9,356 nt of DNA from Gammaproteobacteria bacterium (GCA_020027635.1 JAHKKL010000045.1:1-9356); one strand, 5' to 3'; shown: positions 1 to 6,328, numbered from the stretch's first letter. Notes: generated by a model from the sequence alone, not told the origin. A program made the numbers and translations.

Positions 1-1299
1 CCGCGACTGACCATCTATCCCCGGACGCACTATGCCACGCCGCGCGATATCGTCCTGAACGCCATCGACAAGATCAAGGTGGATCTGAAACAACGCCTCG
101 AGGAACTGCATCAGGCCGGCAAACTGGTGGAAGCGCAGCGTCTGGAGCAGCGCACCCTGTTCGATATTGAAATGATGGCGGAGCTGGGTTACTGCTCGGG
201 GATCGAGAACTACTCACGCTATCTCTCGGGCCGCCAGGCCGGCGAGCCGCCTCCGACGCTGTTTGACTACCTCCCCGCCAACGCGCTGCTGGTCATCGAT
301 GAGTCCCACGTCACCATCCCCCAGCTGGGCGGTATGTACCGGGGCGACCGCTCGCGCAAGGAGAACCTGGTGGAATACGGGTTTCGTCTGCCCTCGGCGC
401 TGGATAACCGGCCGCTGCGCTTTGATGAATTTGAACGCCTCGCTCCCCAAGCCCTATTCACTTCGGCCACGCCCGGGCCCTACGAGGGGGAACACGCGGA
501 TGCCGTGGTGGAACTGCTGGTGCGCCCGACGGGTCTGGTGGATCCGGAACTCGAGGTGCGTCCGGCCGCGACCCAGGTCGATGACCTGCTGTCGGAGATA
601 CGACTGCGGGTAGCGGAGGGTGACCGCGTACTGGTAACGACACTGACGAAACGCATGTCCGAGGATCTCACCGAATACCTGGCCGAACACGGCGTACGGG
701 TGCGCTATCTGCACTCCGACATCGATACCGTGGAACGGATGGAGATCATCCGCGACCTGCGCTTGGGGAAATTCGATGTGCTGGTCGGCATCAACCTGCT
801 GCGCGAAGGTCTCGATATACCGGAAGTATCGCTGGTTGCCATACTGGATGCCGACAAAGAGGGATTCCTGCGTTCCGATCGTTCCCTGATACAGACCATC
901 GGTCGCGCGGCTCGCAACCTGCGTGGCAAGGCCATCCTCTATGCGGACCAGATTACCGGGTCGATGCGCCGCGCCATCGACGAGACCGAGCGCCGGCGCG
1001 AGAAACAGAAAGCCTATAACCGTGCCCACGGGATCACGCCACGAAGCATAGAAAAGGCGATCACTGACGTGATGGAAGGTGCCGTTGTCAAGGAACATGC
1101 GGGCGCGCGGGAATTCGCCTGCGTGGCCGAGGAAATCGTCCGGTACGGCCGTCTCAGCGCGGAGCAACTGGCCAGGGAGGTCGGCAAACTGGAACAGCGA
1201 ATGTACGAGCATGCCCGCAACCTCGAATTCGAGGAAGCCGCGCATCTGCGCGATGAGATCCGGCGCATGGAAGAAAGAAACCTCGGCATGACGGGGTGA
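1..1299 (+). CDS. uvrB: UvrABC excinuclease subunit B, 3' part (5' end outside window)
   Basis: UvrB is the helicase-like damage-verification subunit of nucleotide excision repair: UvrA loads it on damaged DNA, then it recruits UvrC. The reading frame is open from base 1, and its first residues (TIYPRTHYATPRD) already match the family, so translation begins upstream. About 432 residues remain of a usual ~670, so roughly the first 240, including the Walker A motif, are missing. Visible in fragment numbering: the DEAD-like box DESHVT (100-105), TSATPG (154-159), helicase motifs V and VI (VGINLLREGLDIPEVS; QTIGRAARN at 298-306), and the C-terminal UVR coiled-coil motif (about 397-425, with NLEFEEAAHLRDEI), which binds UvrC. 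It ends in TGA. The next gene is a tRNA 323 bases on, so uvrB is probably the last gene of its transcript. I see no T-run terminator directly after it. Identification is secure. Confidence 0.98.
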   Translation, partial: PRLTIYPRTHYATPRDIVLNAIDKIKVDLKQRLEELHQAGKLVEAQRLEQRTLFDIEMMAELGYCSGIENYSRYLSGRQAGEPPPTLFDYLPANALLVIDESHVTIPQLGGMYRGDRSRKENLVEYGFRLPSALDNRPLRFDEFERLAPQALFTSATPGPYEGEHADAVVELLVRPTGLVDPELEVRPAATQVDDLLSEIRLRVAEGDRVLVTTLTKRMSEDLTEYLAEHGVRVRYLHSDIDTVERMEIIRDLRLGKFDVLVGINLLREGLDIPEVSLVAILDADKEGFLRSDRSLIQTIGRAARNLRGKAILYADQITGSMRRAIDETERRREKQKAYNRAHGITPRSIEKAITDVMEGAVVKEHAGAREFACVAEEIVRYGRLSAEQLAREVGKLEQRMYEHARNLEFEEAAHLRDEIRRMEERNLGMTG

Positions 1300-1301
1300 T
1301 G

Positions 1302-1487
1302 CCTGCAGGGATGTAGGTACGCCGCGTGAGGCACGACTGCAGGGAGAAGGTGAGACCGGGAACCGGTCGAGAGGCTGGCCTGGGCCATGCAGGAGGTAGG
1401 GTAAAGCTTCCGCGTCCTGCTCACGCCGCTCGCCTGCTTCCCTGCAGGCGGCGCAGGAGCAGTAACCGAGGAGCCGGAAGCGGCGGG
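1302..1487 (+). repeat. Interspersed mosaic repeat, copy 1
   Basis: This non-coding stretch shares four ordered blocks with 4945-5082. Block 1 is 1302-1320 against 4945-4963 (16 of 19 identical). Block 2 is GGCACGACTGCAGGGA at 1330-1345, identical at 5012-5027. Block 3 is GCAGGAGGTAGGGTAA at 1389-1404, identical at 5029-5044. Block 4 is 1453-1472 against 5046-5065 (19 of 20), followed by a similar GCCG..AGCGGCGG tail. Between blocks 2 and 3, and between 3 and 4, this copy carries about 43 and 48 extra bases. Each extra piece contains a hairpin: GACCGG-GAA-CCGGTC at 1354-1368, and CGCCTGC-TTCCCT-GCAGGCG at 1431-1450. No conserved reading frame runs through both copies. I do not recognise the family; a REP-like or MITE-like non-autonomous element is the likeliest class. 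Confidence 0.8.
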
Positions 1488-1581
1488 CTGGACTGTATAT
1501 CCTGACATCCCGGGACCGCGGATACTGGCTGCGATGCCCCGTCGAATGTGATGAAATCAGTCGTGGCGGCTCCCGCCGCCC
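1488..1581. other. Intergenic spacer with one small GC hairpin
   Basis: I see no gene here. The one structure is a perfect hairpin, GGCGGC-TCCC-GCCGCC, at 1565-1580, directly before the putative tRNA promoter. It lacks a following T-run, so it is not a convincing intrinsic terminator for uvrB. It could still protect an upstream 3' end. Confidence 0.4.
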
Positions 1582-1610
1582 TTGCAAGATCAGGCCGCTG
1601 GCGGTATTGT
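1582..1610 (+). promoter_or_regulatory. Probable sigma-70 promoter for tRNA-Val
   Basis: TTGCAA (1582-1587) and TATTGT (1605-1610) are separated by exactly 17 bases. Each matches four of six consensus positions. The -10 box ends 12 bases before the mature tRNA 5' end, which leaves room for a start near 1617 and a short 5' leader for RNase P to remove. The spacing and position support the call, but the boxes are only moderate matches. Confidence 0.5.
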
Positions 1611-1622
1611 TCGCTGTCTTGC

Positions 1623-1699
1623 AGGCGCGTAGCTCAGTTGGTTAGAGCACCACCTTGACATGGTGGGGGTCGTTGGTTCAAATCCAATCGCGCCTACCA
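1623..1699 (+). tRNA. tRNA-Val (anticodon GAC)
   Basis: A complete 77-base cloverleaf can be folded by hand. The acceptor arms are AGGCGCG (1623-1629) and CGCGCCT (1689-1695). The D arm is GCTC/GAGC (1632-1635, 1645-1648). The anticodon arm is CCACC/GGTGG around the loop TTGACAT, with GAC at 1657-1659. The variable loop is five bases. The T arm is GTTGG/CCAAT with loop TTCAAAT, closed by one G-U pair. The discriminator is A1696 and CCA is encoded at 1697-1699. The GAC anticodon reads GUC and GUU valine codons. It sits alone between uvrB and thrS with its own putative promoter and terminator. Confidence 0.97.
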
Positions 1700-1708
1700 A
1701 TTTTCCCG

Positions 1709-1739
1709 AGAGCATCGTACAACGATGCTCTTTTGTTTT
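1709..1739 (+). terminator. Intrinsic terminator after tRNA-Val
   Basis: A perfect stem GAGCATCGT-ACA-ACGATGCTC (1710-1730) is extended by one A-T pair and followed by TTTTGTTTT. It starts about ten bases after the CCA end, so it should end the tRNA transcript just before thrS. It leaves only 43 bases before the thrS start codon. Confidence 0.9.
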
Positions 1740-1782
1740 GGCAAGTGGCCCCTCGTATAGGTCACCACTGGAGTCCCGCATC

Positions 1783-3711
1783 ATGCCAACCATCACGCTT
1801 CCGGACGGCAGTCGGCGTGAGTTCGACAGGCCCGTCACCGTGCAGGAGGTGGCCACCTCCATCGGTCCCGGTCTTGCCAAGGCTACCCTTGCCGGCAAGC
1901 TCAATGGCACGGTCGTCGACAGCAGCTGCGTAATCGAGAGCGATGCGGAGCTCGCCATTATCACGGGTCGGGATGACGAGGCGCTCGAACTGGTGAGGCA
2001 TGATGCCGCCCATGTCATGGCACAGGCCGTGCAGGAACTTTACCCGGGTACTCAGGTAACGATCGGTCCGGCGATCGAGGATGGCTTTTACTATGATTTC
2101 GCGCGTGACGAACCGTTTACGCCCGAAGATCTTAAGAAGATCGAGGATCGCATGCATGCGATCGTGAAGCGGGATCTTCCCATCCGGCGCGAGGTCTGGG
2201 GCCGGGATGAGGCGATCAGGGTTTTTGCCGGGATCGGTGAGGACTACAAGGTGGAAATCATCAAAGCCATTCCGGAGGGCGAATCCATCTCGGTTTACCG
2301 CCAGGGCGAGTGGTTCGATGTATGCCGCGGACCACACCTGCCGAGCACCGGCAGGCTGGGTAAGGGTTTCAGGCTGATGAAGCTGGCCGGAGCCTATTGG
2401 CGCGGTGATTCCAGGAATGCCATGTTGCAGCGTATTTACGGCACCGCCTGGCGTGACAAGAAGGAGCTGGATGACTATCTGCACCGCCTGGAAGAGGCCG
2501 AGAAGCGCGACCACCGTAAACTGGGCAAGGCGATGGACCTGTTCCATACCCAGGAAGAGGCTCCTGGCATGGTGTTCTGGCACGACAGCGGCTGGCAGAT
2601 CTATCTGGTTATCCAGGATTACATCCGGGGCATGCTCAAAAGCCGCGGCTATCACGAGGTGCACACGCCGCAGGTGCTCGACCGTACGTTATGGGAGAAA
2701 TCCGGGCATTGGGAGAAGTTCGCCGCCGACATGTTCACGACGGACTCGGAAAACCGGACCTATGCCATCAAGCCCATGAACTGCCCGGCTCACATCCAGA
2801 TCTATAACCATGGCTTGAAGAGCTACCGCGATCTGCCCCTGCGCCTGGCTGAGTTCGGCTCCTGTCTGCGCAATGAACCCTCGGGTACGCTGCATGGTCT
2901 GATGCGGGTGCGCAGTTTCGTGCAGGATGATGCGCACATATTCTGCACCGAAGCACAAATTCTGAGCGAGGTATCGGATTTTATCGATCTGTTGTATCGG
3001 GTCTACGCCGATTTCGGCTTCGAGGACGTGAGCGTGAAACTCTCGACGCGCCCTCCGCAGCGGGTCGGCGAGGAGTTGCTCTGGGACAAAGCCGAGCAGG
3101 CTCTGCAGGAGGCGCTTGACCACAAGGGGCTGGCGTGGGATCTGCAGCCGGGTGAGGGTGCCTTCTACGGGCCTAAGATCGAGTTCAACCTCAAGGACTG
3201 CTTGGGCCGGGTCTGGCAACTGGGCACCATACAACTAGACTTTTCCATGCCGGGGCGGTTGGGAGCCCATTACATCGACGAGAGCGGCAACAGGCAGGTA
3301 CCGGTCATGCTGCACCGCGCCATTCTCGGCTCTCTGGAACGTTTTATCGGCATCCTGATCGAGCATTATGCCGGGGCGCTGCCCCTGTGGCTGGCCCCGG
3401 TACAGGCGGTCGTCCTGAATATTACCGACCGGCAGGGCGGATATGCCAGGGAAATTGAAGAATCCTTGATAAATCAGGGTTTGCGCGTCAAATCGGACTT
3501 GAGAAATGAAAAGATCGGCTATAAAATCCGCGAGCACACGATTCAACGGGTTCCCTATCTGCTGGTTGTCGGCGATCGGGAAATTGAAACCAGTACTGTG
3601 GCCGTGCGCACGCGAGAGGGCAAGGACCTCGGCTCCCTGAAACGGGACAAGCTGTGTGAGGGATTCGCCGTCGAGATCGCGAGCCGCGGCCGTACTGTTT
3701 TGGAGGGATAG
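1783..3711 (+). CDS. thrS: Threonyl-tRNA synthetase
   Basis: Charges tRNA-Thr with threonine in the cytosol. The protein is 642 residues, the same length as E. coli ThrRS, and is collinear with it. The N-terminal TGS domain (1 to about 62, ITLPDGS...) is followed by the editing domain with H73 and H77 (HDAAH) and the C181/H185 pair (CRGPH), which hydrolyses mischarged Ser-tRNA. The class II core carries all three catalytic zinc ligands: C334 (MNCPAH), H385 (QDDAHIF) and H511 (MLHRAILGS). The C-terminal anticodon-binding domain includes DLRNEKIGYKIREHT. I chose ATG 1783 because MPTITLPDGS matches the family N-terminus and GGAG lies nine bases upstream; an earlier in-frame start would run back into the tRNA gene. 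It ends TAG four bases before infC, so the two are surely cotranscribed. The leader looks too short for the E. coli-type ThrRS operator. Confidence 0.98.
   Translation: MPTITLPDGSRREFDRPVTVQEVATSIGPGLAKATLAGKLNGTVVDSSCVIESDAELAIITGRDDEALELVRHDAAHVMAQAVQELYPGTQVTIGPAIEDGFYYDFARDEPFTPEDLKKIEDRMHAIVKRDLPIRREVWGRDEAIRVFAGIGEDYKVEIIKAIPEGESISVYRQGEWFDVCRGPHLPSTGRLGKGFRLMKLAGAYWRGDSRNAMLQRIYGTAWRDKKELDDYLHRLEEAEKRDHRKLGKAMDLFHTQEEAPGMVFWHDSGWQIYLVIQDYIRGMLKSRGYHEVHTPQVLDRTLWEKSGHWEKFAADMFTTDSENRTYAIKPMNCPAHIQIYNHGLKSYRDLPLRLAEFGSCLRNEPSGTLHGLMRVRSFVQDDAHIFCTEAQILSEVSDFIDLLYRVYADFGFEDVSVKLSTRPPQRVGEELLWDKAEQALQEALDHKGLAWDLQPGEGAFYGPKIEFNLKDCLGRVWQLGTIQLDFSMPGRLGAHYIDESGNRQVPVMLHRAILGSLERFIGILIEHYAGALPLWLAPVQAVVLNITDRQGGYAREIEESLINQGLRVKSDLRNEKIGYKIREHTIQRVPYLLVVGDREIETSTVAVRTREGKDLGSLKRDKLCEGFAVEIASRGRTVLEG
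3702..3707 (+). promoter_or_regulatory. Shine-Dalgarno site that sets the infC AUA start
   Basis: GGAGGG is encoded by the last sense codons of thrS. It lies seven bases before ATA 3715. No ATG, GTG, TTG or CTG occurs in the infC frame between the thrS stop at 3709-3711 and the conserved IF3 N-terminus, so this strong site effectively picks the AUA. Confidence 0.8.
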
Positions 3712-3714
3712 AGC

Positions 3715-4239
3715 ATAACTGCCAGAAAACCGCAACATCGCGTCAACGAGACCATTACTTCACCCGAGGTACGGGTTGTCAATCATGACGGTGAACAGCT
3801 TGGTATAGTTTCCATTGAGAAGGCGAACCGGCTGGCTGAAGAGGCCAAGCTCGATCTCGTTGAGATTGCGCCCAATGCAGAACCGCCCGTTTGCCGCATC
3901 ATGGACTATGGCAAATTCCGGTTTGAGGAAGGCAAAAAACTTCAGCAAGCCAAGAAGAAACAGAAGCAGATTCAGGTCAAGGAAATCAAGTTCCGCCCGG
4001 GCACGGATATCGGCGATTACAAGATCAAGCTGCGCAAGCTGACTGAATTTCTTGAGGAAGGTGACAGGGTGAAGGTGACCCTGCGGTTTCGTGGCAGGGA
4101 GATGGCGCATCAGGAACTGGGTATGGAACTTCTGCAGCGGGTGAAGCAGGACCTGGATGAATTCGGGGTCGTTGAGCAGGAACCCAAATCGGAAGGACGC
4201 ATGATGGTCATGGTGATGGCACCGAAGAAACGCAGGTGA
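3715..4239 (+). CDS. infC: Translation initiation factor IF-3 (AUA start)
   Basis: IF3 binds the 30S subunit, prevents premature joining of 50S, and checks start codon and initiator tRNA. From ATA 3715 the product is 174 residues, close to the ~180 of E. coli. The N-domain carries RVNETITSPEVRVV and EISPNAEPP-like EIAPNAEPPVCRIMDYGKF (about 46-68). A lysine-rich linker (KKKQKQIQVKEIKFRPGTD) follows. The C-domain, which does most of the 30S binding, includes LRFRGREMAHQELGME and ends MVMVMAPKKRR. The first in-frame ATG (3901) would remove the whole N-domain, so it is not the start. AUA is preceded by a strong GGAGGG. In E. coli, infC starts at AUU and IF3 represses its own synthesis by discriminating against that codon. 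An AUA start would allow the same autoregulation here; this is inference. Rpm and rpl genes follow directly. Confidence 0.93.
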   Translation: MTARKPQHRVNETITSPEVRVVNHDGEQLGIVSIEKANRLAEEAKLDLVEIAPNAEPPVCRIMDYGKFRFEEGKKLQQAKKKQKQIQVKEIKFRPGTDIGDYKIKLRKLTEFLEEGDRVKVTLRFRGREMAHQELGMELLQRVKQDLDEFGVVEQEPKSEGRMMVMVMAPKKRR

Positions 4240-4286
4240 TAACGCCTGTCGATACAATACAGATTACATTACGGGAAGACAGAGAA

Positions 4287-4481
4287 ATGCCAAAGTTAAA
4301 ATCCAATCGCGGCGCGGCAAAACGCTTCGCCAGAACGGCGACCGGTTTCAAGCGCGGTCAGTCGCATCACCGTCATATCTTGACGAAGAAGAGCAGCAAG
4401 CGAAAGCGCCAGCTGGGTTCCCCGGCACATGTGCATGCCTCTGATGTGGCCGCGGTGCGCCGCATGCTGCCGTTCAGCTGA
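4287..4481 (+). CDS. rpmI: 50S ribosomal protein L35
   Basis: A small basic protein of the large ribosomal subunit. It is 64 residues, the usual size. The sequence opens MPKLKSNRGAAKRF and has the family signature HILTKKSSKRKRQL in the middle. I chose ATG 4287 because it gives the conserved MPK start; an in-frame GTG at 4236 would add 17 unrelated residues and overlap infC. The ribosome binding site is weak (GGGAAG and AGAG in the preceding 15 bases). That may fit control by L20, which in E. coli represses rpmI-rplT through a structured leader. I did not find such a structure by eye in the 47-base gap after infC. Confidence 0.96.
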   Translation: MPKLKSNRGAAKRFARTATGFKRGQSHHRHILTKKSSKRKRQLGSPAHVHASDVAAVRRMLPFS

Positions 4482-4507
4482 TCGGGTTCATCCGGGAGTA
4501 ACAAGCT

Positions 4508-4867
4508 ATGTCCAGAGTAAAACGTGGTGTCACTGCCCGCGCCCGCCACAAGAAGGTGCTAGGCAAGGCAAAAGGTTACTATGCGGCGCGTCGCAAGGTG
4601 TATCGCGTCGCCAAGCAGGCCGTTATCAAGGCAGGTCAATACGCCTATCGTGACCGGCGTCAGCGCAAACGCCAGTTCCGGGCATTGTGGATCGCGCGCA
4701 TCAACGCCGCCGCGCGTGAACACGGACTGTCCTATAGCCGGATGATCGACGGCCTCAACAAGGCAAACATAGGAATCGACAGGAAGGTGCTTGCAGATCT
4801 CGCTGTTTTCGACCGGGCAGGGTTCGGTGCATTGGCAACCAGGGCCAAAAGCGGTCTGACGGTATAA
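4508..4867 (+). CDS. rplT: 50S ribosomal protein L20
   Basis: A primary 23S rRNA-binding protein needed early in 50S assembly. In E. coli it also represses translation of rpmI and itself. It is 119 residues against 118 in E. coli. The basic N-terminal extension begins MSRVKRGVTARARHKKVL and continues GKAKGYYAARRKVYRVAKQA. The globular C-terminal domain contains ARINAAAREHGLSYSRMIDG and LADLAVFD. GGGAG at 4494-4498 lies nine bases before the ATG. It follows rpmI after 26 bases and is the last gene before a strong terminator. Confidence 0.98.
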   Translation: MSRVKRGVTARARHKKVLGKAKGYYAARRKVYRVAKQAVIKAGQYAYRDRRQRKRQFRALWIARINAAAREHGLSYSRMIDGLNKANIGIDRKVLADLAVFDRAGFGALATRAKSGLTV

Positions 4868-4907
4868 ATCCATTCCGTATAAACAAACAATCATTCCGGC
4901 CAGTGTT

Positions 4908-4943
4908 AAAGGGGAAAGGTGGATGCCTTTCCCCTTTTCGTTT
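4908..4943 (+). terminator. Strong intrinsic terminator or attenuator between rplT and pheS
   Basis: A perfect 12-base-pair stem, AAAGGGGAAAGG (4908-4919) with CCTTTCCCCTTT (4926-4937), encloses the loop TGGATG and is followed by TCGTTT. The U-tract after the stem is short, but the stem itself ends in three U residues. It lies 40 bases after rplT. It should reduce or end transcription from the thrS-rplT unit before pheS, so pheST may have its own promoter or be expressed by readthrough. Confidence 0.82.
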
Positions 4944-4944
4944 A

Positions 4945-5082
4945 CCTACAGGGAGGTGGGTACATCGCGAAGCGCAGGGACGATGCATAGGGAGATGCAA
5001 GTGCCGCAGAAGGCACGACTGCAGGGACGCAGGAGGTAGGGTAACGCAGGAGCAGTTACCGAGGATGCCGTGAGCGGCGGCG
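4945..5082 (+). repeat. Interspersed mosaic repeat, copy 2
   Basis: Second copy of the repeat at 1302-1487, in the same orientation. Blocks at 4945-4963, 5012-5027, 5029-5044 and 5046-5065 match it in order. Blocks 2-3-4 are nearly contiguous here, giving what may be the compact form. Two hairpins are visible: GTGCC-GCAGAA-GGCAC (5001-5016), and GGTAAC (5040-5045) with GTTACC (5055-5060). GCAGGGACG occurs twice (4974-4982 and 5021-5029). It fills most of the gap between the rplT terminator and the pheS ribosome binding site, so a pheS promoter would have to lie in or just after it. I could not identify a convincing one. Confidence 0.8.
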
Positions 5083-5150
5083 CGGGAGCGATGATCAGTC
5101 GCCGGATCGGTTGCTGAATCTTTACAGCAGGAATCGGGAGCGAATAGCAG

Positions 5151-6170
5151 GTGTTGATCCTGGGTGAACTTGAAACCGGCGCATTGCGTGAGATCGCTGC
5201 AGCTGCGGATCAGGCCGTGCTCGACGCGGTACGTGTTCGCTACCTGGGGAAGAAAGGTTTCCTGACCCTGCAGCTCAAGCAACTCGGAAGCCTGCCGGCC
5301 AGTGAGCGACCGGCAGCCGGACAGGTTATCAACCAGGTGAAGCAGAAGATCCAGCAGGCGGTCGAGGAGCGACGCGACCACCTGCAATCATCTGCACTTG
5401 ATGACCAGCTGACAAGGCTGGGTATCGATGTCACCTTGCCGGGACGAGGGCAGAAGCCCGGCGGGCTCCATCCCGTCACCCGCACCATGAAGCGTATCGA
5501 GCGACTGTTCACTCCCCTGGGGTTCACCGTCGAGGAAGGACCGGAAATCGAGGACGATTATCATAATTTCGAGGCACTGAATATCCCCGCGCACCACCCC
5601 GCCCGCGCCATGCACGATACGTTCTATTTCAACGTCCATACGCTCTTGCGCACCCATACCTCACCGGTACAGGTGCGGGTGATGGAGAATCGTAAACCGC
5701 CATTGCGCATTATCGCGCCCGGTCGTGTATACCGCTGCGATTCGGACTTGACGCATACGCCGATGTTCCATCAGGTTGAGGGTCTGCTGGTCGATGAGCG
5801 TGTCAGTTTTGCCAATCTCAAGTGGGTCCTGGATGAGTTCCTGCGGCTGTTTTTCGAGCGGGACGACCTGCCCGTGCGTTTCCGCCCTTCCTATTTTCCG
5901 TTTACCGAGCCTTCCGCCGAGGTCGACATACAGTGCGTCATGTGCGCCGGCAACGGTTGCCGGGTCTGCGGCCAGAGCGGCTGGCTCGAGGTGCTCGGCT
6001 GCGGGATGGTCCACCCGAAGGTGTTTGACCACGTCGGGATAGACAACGATCGTTACACGGGGTTTGCCTTTGGCATGGGCGTCGAACGGCTCGCGATGCT
6101 GCGCTATGGCGTGAACGACCTGCGCTTGTTCTTCGAAAACGATATCAATTTCCTGGCCCAGTTTAACTGA
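5151..6170 (+). CDS. pheS: Phenylalanyl-tRNA synthetase alpha subunit
   Basis: Catalytic subunit of the (alpha-beta)2 enzyme that charges tRNA-Phe. It has 339 residues against 327 in E. coli. The start is GTG 5151: GGGAG (5136-5140) lies ten bases upstream and the following residues align with the family coiled-coil arm (VRVRYLGKKGFLTLQLKQL, about 26-44). Class II motifs are clear: GPEIEDDYHNFEALN and HHPARAMHDTFYF (motif 1 area), GRVYRCDSDLTHTPMFHQ (motif 2), FRPSYFPFTEPSAEVD, and GFAFGMGVERLAML (motif 3). The extra length is an insert with four cysteines spaced CX2CX4CX2C (C262, C265, C270, C273) before GWLEVLGCGMV. It resembles a zinc knuckle and is absent from the E. coli protein as I recall it. 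pheT normally follows at once; here 202 bases intervene. Confidence 0.97.
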   Translation: MLILGELETGALREIAAAADQAVLDAVRVRYLGKKGFLTLQLKQLGSLPASERPAAGQVINQVKQKIQQAVEERRDHLQSSALDDQLTRLGIDVTLPGRGQKPGGLHPVTRTMKRIERLFTPLGFTVEEGPEIEDDYHNFEALNIPAHHPARAMHDTFYFNVHTLLRTHTSPVQVRVMENRKPPLRIIAPGRVYRCDSDLTHTPMFHQVEGLLVDERVSFANLKWVLDEFLRLFFERDDLPVRFRPSYFPFTEPSAEVDIQCVMCAGNGCRVCGQSGWLEVLGCGMVHPKVFDHVGIDNDRYTGFAFGMGVERLAMLRYGVNDLRLFFENDINFLAQFN

Positions 6171-6181
6171 GCCGGATGTTG

Positions 6182-6328
6182 TTCACCGCGCAGGCGCAAA
6201 GGACGCAGAGTGGCACGGGATTTTAATCAACTGACAACTGGATTTTCCGCCAATCTGGCGAGGGGCATTTATCATGGGAAGTCTTTTGTTGTTTTTTAAC
6301 ACTGCGTTCGCCGCGTCTCTGCGGTGAA
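6182..6328. repeat. Inverted-repeat element inserted between pheS and pheT
   Basis: The ends are inverted copies of each other. The left end, TTCACCGCGCAGGCGCAAAG (6182-6201) and the GACGCAGAGTG after it, matches the reverse complement of 6300-6328, which begins TTCACCGCAGAGACGCGGCG. The outer eight bases are perfect and the rest is mostly conserved with a small gap. The core of roughly 90 bases is AT-richer than the genes and holds a short hairpin (CGCCA-ATC-TGGCG, 6248-6260) and a T-rich stretch (6283-6297). There is no reading frame of note and no clear target-site duplication. It resembles MITE-like or palindromic intergenic repeats with TTCACCGCAGAG ends. It is unrelated to the repeat at 1302 and 4945. 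Confidence 0.7.

Noticed and set aside
1565..1580. GGCGGC-TCCC-GCCGCC hairpin as the uvrB terminator
   Set aside because: There is no T-run after it and it lies about 265 bases past the uvrB stop. Only a structural note is justified.
454..1587. 377-residue open frame on the minus strand across uvrB and the spacer
   Set aside because: It is antisense to clear UvrB coding sequence, has a low-complexity Arg/Ser/Pro/His-rich composition, and resembles no family I know. It is a product of GC-rich codon structure.
1660..1782. N-terminal extension of thrS starting inside the tRNA
   Set aside because: The frame is open back to 1660, but that lies in tRNA-Val and its terminator. The family N-terminus and a good ribosome binding site fit ATG 1783.
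1762..2664. 300-residue open frame on the minus strand inside thrS
   Set aside because: It lies fully antisense to ThrRS, which is collinear with E. coli through this region, and has no recognisable motifs.
3901..4239. infC beginning at the first ATG (112 residues)
   Set aside because: It would delete the conserved N-domain, which is clearly encoded upstream in the same frame, and it has no Shine-Dalgarno site at the right place.
4240..4286. L20 autoregulatory structure ahead of rpmI
   Set aside because: It is expected from E. coli, but I could not find a convincing stem or pseudoknot by eye in this short gap, and the E. coli structure uses long-range pairing that I cannot evaluate here.
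5031..5073. AGGAGGT in the repeat as a ribosome binding site for a tiny gene
   Set aside because: In copy 2 the first downstream ATG (5065) gives only M-P-stop and lies too far away. Copy 1 has no ATG at the equivalent place, so no coding function is conserved.
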